Source: Globodera rostochiensis
Lineage: Eukaryota; Nematoda; Chromadorea; Rhabditida; Heteroderidae
Assembly (NCBI GenBank): GCA_018350325.1
Contig: JAEVLN010000009.1
Span: 1,075,388-1,139,387 of the forward strand
Length of the DNA stretch: 64,000 bases
Reading direction: 5' to 3'
Positions 9,813 through 19,283 of the stretch are shown here, one piece after another. The first letter of the stretch is position 1. Each line of letters starts with the position of its first letter. The notes under the pieces were generated by a model. It saw only the letters and a list, made by a program, of their open reading frames with translations. It was not told the DNA's origin and did no database searches. Made by a program: the position numbers and the translations under genes.

Positions 9813-11964
9813 ATGAACGTTTCCTTGTCTCTGAATGGCCTTGGAGGTTGAGTAAAAAACGAATTGGTTTTTATAAAAGCAAAAAAAAATGTTTGTTAAG
9901 TAAAAAAATTTAAGAAAAATAAAAACGAGTTTGAAAAAGTAAAATAAACTTTTTAATTAATAAAAATTCTCCAGAAATTCCGTTGGTGCCAATTGCCGAT
10001 CTGAATGGCAACAAAAAGTATGCCGTCGAAGAGGTGGAGTGCCGTAACAAGTTGGCTGCCCTTTACCGACTCATCGACCATTTCCACTGGAGTCAGTCCA
10101 TCTACAATCATATTACGGTAGCAAAGTTTTTTGAAATTTTTTAAAATTTAAAACCCAAGTTTCGCTTACCCGGTAATGACCACGAAATTTTGATCAACCC
10201 ACTCGGCATGCTCTATCGCGAGATCACAGCAAGCTCGTTTGCAAAAATAAGCTTGGACGGACGCGTCATTGACCCTGGATCAAGCCGATTAGGTTATTTA
10301 AAAACCCCATGTTATAAATTATATTTTTCATAATCATTTTTCCGCCCCACACATTAAATTTATTTAAATTAAAATTGTGTATAATAATACCATGCGTGCT
10401 GCACTGCACGAATGCATGCCAAAGGGATGTGGCACAATGTAAAAGTACAGTTTGCCCCTGTTCTGTTCAAGGCATCAACCAAGCTGGGTACATCTTGCAC
10501 AGTGCAATCCATGGCGCACGCCGTGACGTCAGTTGTGTGCTGCACCTACACACTGCTGCTGCAGCTGCGGTTTCGGCAATGAAATGCGGGCTGCTGCCCA
10601 TTATTCAAGGTGGTTTTCAGCAGCTGGCCCAAATTTGTATATTATACAGTTGCGCTTCACAGTGTTGTCAGCTAAATAATGAATTTTATTAAATAAATAA
10701 AAACTTAATTATAAAGCATTAATGGAATGCATTGGTATAAATAACCCTTTTCATAAAAAGAGGCCATGATTTTGGGACCGGTGGCATACCACGAATATCG
10801 CGTAAGTGCTTAAATTTTGGACAAAAATAACTTCAATATTGTTTGTTAAACCTGGCACTCAAAAAAGGATGAATTTCTGAAAAAAAATGACTTGAATAAA
10901 AAAAAAGCAATTAAGCATTATGCTAACAATAATTTATAAAAATAAATCTCAGGGAGTTTTGGCTGATGTGCAGGAAAAAAAGGAAATTGTCAAAAGCTTG
11001 GGAGATAAAAAGGTTTTCATTTGTATCAAATAAATAACAAAATTATTCTAAGGAATTATTCAGTTTTAAAAAATTATTTATAACCGAGTAATTTAATTTT
11101 AAAAATAATTAAATTATTACGTGAATAATAGAGTAAAAAAAAATTAAATTATTTATTGTAGGAATTATTCAGTTTAAAAACATTTTATCAAGTAATTTAA
11201 TTTTAAACTAATTAAATAAAACACTAATACACTCTACTCAAAAGGTGCTTATGCTCCGTAACCATGGCTTCGCCAGTTGTGGCACTTCAATTGAGGAGGC
11301 CTTTCATTTGGCTTACGAAACGATTGTCGCATGCGAAACTCAGGTTGCCGCAATGCGCACAGGTTAGTTGTTGCATTCTGAAACTAAAATTGATCAATTA
11401 ATCGGTTAAAAATATTAAAATAAATCTCAAATACAGGTGATTTGCGGAAGAATTTGGTGCTGCCAAAGGAATCTGCAGTTGCGCATGCGTATCAAATTGC
11501 CAAGCATGGCGGTACGTAAAAATGCTCATAATATTGAGTTTATTGGAATATTGTCTCGTGTTCGTGATCAAGAATTTTGATCAGAGATCGGATTGGTTAT
11601 CCTGGACCCGGGACTTGGTTGAAAACTTAAGCTTCCAATTGTAAAAGCTGTTTTTGTCAATTTTAGTGTCTGGTTTCTTTTTCATTTAAAAATAAATAAT
11701 TTATTTTAGCAAATGGAATGAATCGAACGGCTGTTCCGGAACTGAACGGCAAAATGGAGCACACCTTCGAACGTTTAGGCGACATTCGTTGGGGCGTCGG
11801 AGAGTTGGAGTGGGAGGCCTGGATGCGTCAGCTCGATGGAGCTGTAATTTTATTTGTTTGAAAACCGATAAATTTTTTTAATTGTTAAATTTCAGGGCTA
11901 CCAAACAGGCCACAAATACAAATTGCCTGTGCTGATGGACGCAATAACGAAAAACAAAAACTAA
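9813..11964 (+). CDS. Head-only adducin (class II aldolase-like domain)
   Basis: A short first exon (9813-9846, [11 protein letters not shown]) joins in phase to 9975 ([20 protein letters not shown]...[17 protein letters not shown]). Later exons give [94 protein letters not shown] and, at the end, [20 protein letters not shown], then a stop at 11962. These match the adducin head, including its degenerate H-x-H (HLHT) aldolase motif. The open frame stops just after the head: the neck, tail and basic MARCKS-like end of true adducins are absent, and the N-terminus is short. Adducins cap actin and link it to spectrin mainly through neck and tail, so this protein probably does something else or is a derived paralogue. 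About 10 exons; all splice sites look normal. Confidence 0.85.
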
Positions 11965-12648
11965 TAAAGTTGAATTTCGCAAATACCAATATTTAAAATC
12001 ATTTTATGTTTTATGAATAACACTTTAAAGCTCGATTTTCGTTACCTTCCAAATAAAGTATTTTATTCAACCGAATAGTCAATTATTTTATTTATTAAAT
12101 AATTTTTTCTTATCGTTAGGGAACGGATTTATATGCATTTAATCCTTTATATTGACACATACAATCTAATCACACTCATTCTTTGCCCTGGGGCGCCCAT
12201 CGATCATTGTCGCCCATCTCGTTAATCCTAAAGGGGCGGTCCCTCCCTTCTCTCAACTCTCACCTCTGTTCCCGACCCAATTCATTCTATGCACATTGGC
12301 CAATATGTGAGCGCCTTACTTCCCCACTCGAATCGGGGAAGCTGTACCTCCCTTTTGTCCCCCACATATATCTCCCGGATAAAGACTGAATTATCCCGAA
12401 CTGTGTACAAATGTGGGACCGGGAGAGGAGACCGGAGTGAGCCTATGTCAATATGTCAATTTTTTTTTTGACAAAATATGTAATAAATTTTGTCCTCATA
12501 TTTTAAATTTCAGACAAGAGCTTGACAAAATAAAAATAGGTAATATACAAAAACAATTTTAGTTTTAAAATTTATATAAAAAAGAACTGTTCCCAGTGAA
12601 TTAAAAGGGCGAGGCATAATCGAGATTAAATTTGAAGCCTTCACCAGA
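11965..12648. other. Intergenic between convergent genes
   Basis: It contains the 3' regions of the adducin-like gene (+) and the 2H phosphoesterase gene (-). A GC-richer block at 12180-12450 has open frames on the plus strand, but codon content is not convincing and I recognise nothing in it. Confidence 0.35.
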
Positions 12649-14187
12649 TCAAGCGGCTTCGGTATGGCCAGAAGAAGCATTTTCAATAAAATGCTCTTCA
12701 ACATTCACTTCGTACATCACTTTATAATCTTCAGTGGCATCATCCAAGTCAATGTCGCAAATTTGAAGGACTAAATTTACTTTATTAATTATGATATAAA
12801 AATTTTCATAATTGTTTAAATTCAAATTTCGTGACAAATGTTTTACACCTTTCACGTGTTCCGTGCCCAAATTTCTGCCCTCCCATTTTGCCTCCTCCTC
12901 AGTCCACCATTTGATCATTTTCCGGTCGCTCTTACTACGCAAATATAAAATTGTTGCATGAGCTTCAAAGCGACTTTCTTTAAACGGGTTCAGCGACGGA
13001 ATTCCACGCGATTCGAACTGCGCAATTGCAATTTCTTTAAAAAATATATTTTTTTTAATACAATTTAAATGAACACTTTTTAATAAAAAAAAATTCACTT
13101 TTGTGCCCCCCTCGCGAAATCTAATGAAAACGATTTCGAATATGGTAAACAGTGTTTGTCAAATCATTGAATTTGTCTATTTTCACGTTTTGATTTTTTG
13201 TTTTTTTTAAATTTAAATATTCAACTTATTTTGTAAAAACAGTAATCAACAAAAATGATGTGTTAAACCAAGGATCCAAACAAAAGAGTGAAAATCATAG
13301 ATAAAATTAATTTTTGACAAAAACTGATTTCATATTCCAGATCAGCACCCCTGAAAACCCCAGCAGATGTGATGTTTTCATTAAATTGGGTGGGGCATAT
13401 AACCGAAAAGCACTATCACAAGCTGTGTGTGAGTGAGTTGTACCGCGTAATTTTGTGAGCCACAGTGCACTTTGCGTATCAATTTGTGCGTACATTGATG
13501 CTTCGCCGTTGTGACGAATGCCGTTAAAGTTCACCTTATGCAATTTTGAACAAATTTTAAATGTTTCCCAAAATTAATGTTACAAGTAAAGTAGAATTGA
13601 ATTTTAAGGAAAACCTGGGATCGGCGGGATTAAAAGACTGAGATTTTATGAAAATTGAGAAATCCCGGTCAAAACCCCCGGGAATAATTGACAAAACAAC
13701 GATTTGAATTAATAAATAATGGAAAGAAAATCAACCACCTATAATAGTATTCGAGTGTTATTTGTGTAATGGGCAGAGAAAATACCGTAAATTGTTGTTG
13801 GTGTTCGCGTTGAAAATGTTGCACAGTCGAGGAAAGCGCTTCGCAAGCACTGAACAGAACAAGAAAAATGATTAAAACCCAAAAATTAATGGCAATTTAT
13901 TCTTTTTTAAATTTGTTTTACTTTTGGAAATTTTGCTTGTTCAAATGAATGATTAGCAGTGTGACGTGCAGAGATTGCAGCGGTTGAAAGGTGTGCGAAA
14001 AATCTGAGTCAAATTGGAGAAGCTCGCGGTGAATTGTTTGAATATTGGACACAACCTGAGTGAGATAATAAATAATTAAATTAATATTATATAATTTGAA
14101 TAAATAATTTCTCACCTCTGAACTTTTTACATGAAAAGTCACAAATGCGTTGGCACTTTTTTGGCCTTCGCTAAGAACAGTTGACAT
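12649..14187 (-). CDS. AKAP7-like 2H phosphoesterase
   Basis: Starts at 14187 with MSTVLSEGQKSANAFVTFHV. Later exons give FQPLQSLHVTLLIIHL (first H-x-T motif, LHVTLL), ACEALSSTVQHFQREHQQQF (about 13800-13870), KVNFNGIRHNGEASMYAQID (13440-13550) and SRFEAHATILYLRSKSDRKM with the second H-x-T motif (EAHATI). It ends with an acidic tail and a stop at 12649. Two H-x-T/S motifs about 130 residues apart, with the G-x-N/M-YA strand between them, define the 2H phosphoesterase fold of the AKAP7 gamma/delta central domain, which binds AMP or cleaves 2',5'-linked or cyclic phosphodiesters. Both histidines are present, so activity is possible. No PKA-anchoring helix was identified. Six exons on the minus strand; some intron borders are approximate. 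Confidence 0.75.
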
Positions 14188-15121
14188 TTTGAATGTAATA
14201 CCAAAAAATAAATAAATTTTAGTCACTGCTTACGGATAAAAAAATGTAGGGGGACTATTTATGCAGAATTAAATTAAAAACTGACAGAATGTTGTAAAGG
14301 TACCTAAAACTAGGAAAGGGATCGGGAGTCCCGATAGCCCCCGGTCGGTATTGGAAGGGTTTTTAAATCCCGGTTGAGTCAATCCCGGTGTCGGCGTCGG
14401 AACAAAATGCCCTCTGGGCAAGAGCCCGCTGGTCCCTGGTGAAGGAGGAGGGTCTTTTCGGGTTGCTGAACTGCTTGAAGTTCGGTGATGCCCTCCGGAC
14501 GCCAAGTGTGTGGGAAACCCTTGACTATAAGTGTTTGGGGAACGGCAAAAGGCATGGGGATCTAAACGATTGCAGCCAGATTCAAGACTTTTTGATTTTT
14601 CGAACCCGACCGGACCCGAAGTTGAACACAGAATAACAGAGGGAGTTTATTCGTGAGCTCAAATTGGGTAGTAATTAAACCCGCTTCCCAACAAATATGT
14701 GAAAATGGGGATCGGAAGGAAAGGGTGAATAAAAATGGAAGGAGCAAAAGGAATCCCGGGGGGGGGGGGGGGGGAGAAAGAGTGTGTTGGAGAGAGAGAA
14801 CAAATGGAAAGTGACAGAGGGCAATAAAAAATGTTTGTTAATGGGACGGAAATGTGTGAATGAATGGGCGGGGGAGGTGACCATTGATTGTGGGGAAAGA
14901 TCGGCTGGCTCACCCGCCCCGCTGGCGCGGGAGGGGGCGTCCGTCGTTTTGGACCCCTCCACGTCATTCCGCGGCGGGGAGCCGTCTCGGGTTGGACGTC
15001 GCTGCCCGCGACAAGTTATCTAAAAGAGTTCCATAGGGGGGGGGGGGCCCTTTTGGTCAAAATTGTAGAAAATTTTTGAAATAGGTATGTTATTTGAAGC
15101 ACTGATTGAGCCCCTAAAGCT

Positions 15122-15497
15122 CAGGGTGGCTTAGGCCTAAGCTTAACAAACCCCAAGCCAGGGTGGCTTAGGCCTAAGCTTAACAAACCCCAAGCCAGGG
15201 TGGCTTAGGCCTAAGCTTAACAAACCCCAAGACAGGGTGGCTTGGGCCTAAGCTTAACAAACCCCAAGCCAGGGTGGCTTAGGCCTAAGCTTAACAAACC
15301 CCAAGCCAGGGTGGCTTAGGCCTAAGCTTAACAAACCCCAAGCCAGGGTGGCTTAGGCCTAAGCTTAACAAACCCCAAGACAGGGTGGCTTGGGCCTAAG
15401 CTTAACAAACCCCAAGCCAGGGTGGCTTAGGCCTAAGCTTAACAAACCCCAAGCCAGGGTGGCTTAGGCCTAAGCCTAACGAATCCCAAGCCATGGT
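15122..15497. repeat. 37-bp minisatellite, about 10 units
   Basis: Head-to-tail units of 37 bp begin CAGGGTGGCTTAGGCC, include the palindrome TTAGGCCTAAGCTTAA and end ACAAACCCCAAG. Most units are identical. A variant with GACAGGGTGGCTTGGGCC recurs every fourth unit, so the array was amplified as a block of about 148 bp. The last unit is degenerate (AAGCCTAACGAATCCC). Confidence 0.95.
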
Positions 15498-15561
15498 GGA
15501 TTATACACTTGGAATCTGCTCACCTGGAGGAATTTCAAACTCCAAATATCGCAAATGTGAT

Positions 15562-15661
15562 TGGCATAGTTTCACGCTATAGTCGCGAAAGAATATATAT
15601 TATGGCATTGGCGTAAATATTTTAATAAACATTTGCCAAATTATTTACGTGGCGTATGCCA
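15562..15661. promoter_or_regulatory. Cluster of three DOG-box-like motifs
   Basis: TGGCAT at 15562-15567, TGGCAT at 15603-15608 and ATGCCA at 15656-15661 lie 200-300 bp upstream of the signal-peptide ATG at 15864. ATGCCA in either orientation is the published dorsal-gland (DOG) box enriched upstream of cyst-nematode effectors. By base composition I would expect roughly one hit per 2-3 kb, so three in 100 bp is notable. Function is inferred. Confidence 0.5.
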
Positions 15662-15863
15662 TGGATAAATTGTAAACATTACGCAATCGCAACATATTAA
15701 CTACATCAAAATGAATATATATATTTAGCCTTTCATATTTGATATGTCATTATTTTACATATACCAATATTTTGGCTAATAATTTCATATTTTATTAAAT
15801 AATAATTCAACAAAGAAATTCAAATTTTAACTATTTTTCCCTTCACAATTTCATCAAATAACA

Positions 15864-18836
15864 ATGAAAATGATACTGTTAATGTTCAATGCTGTTCTTC
15901 TTCTGCCCATAATCTTTGCTATGCCAAATCCAATATCGTAAAGCATATTTTCTACGGGCATTAATCTTTCGATTTTTAACATTTTCTTATGAACAGTTGA
16001 CTTTTTTAAAACAAAAATGCATCCCCAAAAACAATTTATACTTTCATAAAAACCTCAAAATTGTGCTGTTTTCATGACTAAACATGAGCTTTTTGAAAAC
16101 TAATGAAAAACGACTTTTGAGTAGAGTAGGCCGGGACCGGGATTTCCGGGACCGTGAAAGCCGGGATCGGGACCAGCATCTCGAACCGGGATTTTGCTTT
16201 TTCAAAAACCGGGACCGGGAAAAAACGACTTTTGAAATTAAGTTTTCAGCTTATTGAATAGCGAAACGGATAGTAACGCGACCAATACAAATATTCAGGT
16301 GGATTATTTGACTAAACTATTTTTTTGATCATTGATTTGATTTCCAAAGCTTGTAAATCAAGCGAAAAGTTTGGATCCAAATGAGCGATTTGCAGCGGTG
16401 TCCCGGATTTGTGGCTTACTCTGGAAAGATGCAAAGGAAAATGAAGTGGCCATCGCCGAGTTCGTCTCCATTGGCGCTGTTCCCGTCCTTGTCAACTGCT
16501 TGAAGTCGACAGAGTAGGCAAAATTTAAAAGCATTCTAATCATGACGTCATTTTCAAGGTTTTGTGGTTGAGGAGATGAATCAAAAATGAGTATTCACCC
16601 ATGGTTTTTTGGCCACCCCGCCCTCGTCCTTTTATTTTACGCAATTCTTCGCATTTTGGATGTTTTAATAGCTCGACAAATTATCATCATATAAATAATA
16701 CTTTTAGTGACAAACTTATTGTCGAGGCTGCCTGGGCCCTTCAGAGAATTGCTTACATTGATAAATCAATCGCTGTCGTTGAAGCTGGCGCTGTACCGCT
16801 CTTAGTTAAATTGCTTCAATCGCCGAACATGGAAGTGTGCAAACGAACTGCTTGGACCCTTTCAAACATTGCTTGCCACAATGTACGAGAAAGCAAAATT
16901 GTTGAAGCTGGAGCCGTGCCGCCCTTAGTTAATCTGCTTCAATCGTCGAACATGGAAGTATGTAAATATACTGCCTGGGCCCTTGCAAACATTGCTAATG
17001 TCAAAGCACAAGAAGTTGTTGAAGCTGGCGCCGTGCCGCCCTTCGTTAAGCTGCTTGAAACGCAGAACATGGAAGTATGTAAATATACTGCCGCGGCCCT
17101 TGCAAACATTGCTAATTTCAAAGCACAAGAAGTTGTTGAAGCTGGCGCCGTGCCGCCCTTAGTTAAGCTGCTTGAAACGCAGAACATGGAAGTATGTAAA
17201 TATACTGCCTGGGCCCTTGCAAACATTGCTAATGTCAAAGCACATGAAGTTGTTGAAGCTGGCGCCGTGCCGCCCTTAGTTAAGCTGCTTGAAACGCAGA
17301 ACATGGACTTGTGCAGACAAACAGCCTGGGCCCTTGGGAATATTGCTGCTGTCAAAGCACATGAAGTTGTTGAAGCTGGTGCCGTGCCGCCCTTAGTTAA
17401 GCTGCTTGAAACGCAGAACATGGAAGTGTGTAAATATACTGCCTGGACCCTGAAGAACATTTCTGCTGTTAAAGCACGCGAAGTTGTTGAAGCTGGCGCA
17501 TTACCGCCCTTAGTTGAGCTGCTTCAATCGCCAAACGCGGATGTGTGCACGCAAGCTTCGTTAGCTATTGGAAAGATAATCGGTATAGCCACCAATAATC
17601 GAAGCTGGAATAAACAATTAAACAAATCATTTTTCAGAGAAAATTCCTAATTTAAATGGATGTTACATTGATGTGGAGCATATACATATCATGGCAAGTG
17701 AACCCTCAACAAAAAGAATATTTTTTAAATTTTATATAAAAATTAATAAAATATAATATACCAAAATTTTTATATGGAAAATAACTTTGTTGCGCCTTTT
17801 TGTAATTTGCTTGGGGGAAGCAATGAGGAAATTACGCTTAAAGTGCTTAATGGAATAAAGAGGGCTTTAAACAATGCACAAAAAAGAGAAAAAGTGATTG
17901 AATTGATCGAAAAGTTCGGAGGTATATTTTAAGACAATGCGTAAAATTCGAAAAAATCATTTCCAGGACTGCGCAAGATTAAGCAATTGAAAACCAAAGA
18001 AAGTGAATTCATCCTCAAAATGGTAGGCAAAGTGATGCTCGAGGCCTGAAATTTGCCGAGACTCGAGACCGAGACCCCAAAAAACCCCGAGACTTTTCTC
18101 GGTTCGAGACCCACCCAAGACGGAGACTTATTAGATGGTTCAAAAACTCGGGCAATCGCAACTTAGGGGTTTTGGCGAGGGACTAGCGGAGCCGACAGAC
18201 GCCGCCGGGAAAAAGATTTTTTCTTAAAAAAGTTAAATTTTAAGAGTGTATTTGTGGGTTTTATTGCATCTTTTTGTTAAAAAATGGTTAGGAATACACA
18301 AGTTTTTTAAGAATTCTACTTAATTTTTTGGTAGTGGGTCGCGCCGAGAAAATTTTGACTCAATTTATTAAAAGATTTGCAACCAAAATTTAAAAAAATG
18401 GTGGTATTTTTTGAAGCTTTAAGAATGGGAGAGGTCGAACGGCGCCGACGAGGAAAAATGTAAAGTTTTAGTGAATTGAGTTAGGCAAATGTGCCTAAAA
18501 TTTGCATAGATTCTTATATTAAATATTGTCTTTGAAGAACAAAATTAATATAGGTAACAATTAATAAATTAATTAATTTTAATCTGTCAGATTGAAAAGA
18601 TTCAGTCCTCGAAAGGTTGCGTTGTCTGTTTCGATAAAAAGGTCGCGAAAACTGTTTTCAATTATAATTCACAAAAAACCCAAATAATATTTTAATAACA
18701 TTTTATTTTTAAGATAGAAATCGCTTTTAAACCGTGTTGGCACGCCTGTGTTTGTAAAGAATGTTCAAGACAAATAAGCATATGTCCAATGTGCCGTCAA
18801 ATTATTAGCCACAAACAGCGCATTTATTTGCCGTAG
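15864..18836 (+). CDS. Secreted armadillo-repeat + RING protein (candidate effector E3 ligase)
   Basis: Exons: 15864-15937 (signal peptide MKMILLMFNAVLLLPIIFA, then MPNPIS), 16250-16298, 16350-16513, 16708 to about 17580, 17637 to about 17690, about 17775-17921, 17967-18022, 18591-18653 and 18714-18836. The phases fit at most joins. The body has about eight armadillo repeats. Five central ones are 39 residues, nearly identical, with core VEAGAVPPLVKLLETQNMEV. The next block (NNFVAPFCNLL, LRKIKQLKTKESEFILKM) matches the C-terminal ARM region of importin alpha. The last two exons form a C3HC4 RING: CVVC, KPCWHACVCKEC, ICPMC, with all eight ligands. Animal importin alphas have neither a signal peptide nor a RING, so this is a fusion. 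One exon start (about 17775) lacks an AG acceptor. Known cyst-nematode secreted RING proteins act on host ubiquitination; here that is inference. The promoter region carries three DOG-box motifs. Confidence 0.8.
16121..16220. repeat. CCGGGACCGG-rich insert in intron 1
   Basis: About 100 bp of GGGACCGGGA-type units, starting GTAGAGTAGGCCGGGACC, lies between two copies of AAAAACGACTTTTGA (16106-16120 and 16221-16235). The flanking repeat suggests an insertion with target duplication, although 15 bp is long. Related GGGACCGGG blocks occur near 19880, 21130, 28150-28200, 51070-51130 and 62300-62420. Confidence 0.6.
18040..18125. repeat. GAGACTCGAGACCGAG repeat block in intron
   Basis: Short palindromic CGAGAC/GTCTCG units lie between the last ARM exon and the RING exons. 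Related blocks are at 23145-23222 and 34720-34885, the last with ends TAGTGATGCACGAGA and TCTAGTGCATTACTA that look like terminal inverted repeats. No clear target duplication was found. Confidence 0.6.
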
Positions 18837-19283
18837 TGAATTTTGGAGTGATTTTTTTCCTTCTTATTTTGGGCTTTAAACAAATTTTGTTATTTGTTTC
18901 CATTTGATCAAATGTTGTCTAAACAAAGCTCGGAATTTTAATAAGATGGTCAGTGGTAGAACCATAGATCCTAAGCATATAATTAGAAACCACGACAAAT
19001 TAAATTATTGATCATTGATTTCCAGCGATGGTTTACCTAAAACGTTCAATGAGAGGGTGCGTTGCGGAACAATTCAGCTTCATTTTGTAATCAGTCTTTG
19101 TTTCGTGCAAATGTTTCCCTTTTAATAGATTGATTCAACGTCCGATAAAACAACCATTTTTATGCAACATAAGATTGTTGTTGTCAGCAATAAAATCAAA
19201 AATAGGGACAAAATGACAGAACATGCCGTCGTGCAAAATACGATAGTAATTGACCAACAAGAACATCGAGGCATATCGTATCA
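18837..19283. other. Intergenic between convergent genes
   Basis: AT-rich 3' flanks of the ARM-RING gene (+) and the F-box gene (-); no further feature seen. Confidence 0.4.

Larger units (their letters stand above)
14188..15863. other. Intergenic with GC-rich patch, minisatellite and promoter
   Basis: 14300-14640 holds CCCGGT-type repeats and a GC-richer open stretch that I cannot assign. 14755-14775 and 15038-15049 are poly-G runs. 14880-15025 is GC-rich and ends in GACGTCGCTGCCCGCGACAA, which recalls eukaryotic large-subunit rRNA but is unproven. 15122-15497 is a minisatellite and 15498-15863 the probable promoter of the ARM-RING gene. Confidence 0.45.

Noticed and set aside
15122..15497. 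Possible CRISPR-like array
   Set aside because: Units abut directly with no variable spacers, and the sequence is eukaryotic; it is a minisatellite.
16939..17460. 173-codon antisense frame rich in SSLTKGGTAPASTTS repeats
   Set aside because: It is the mirror of the near-identical armadillo units on the plus strand and has no signals of its own.
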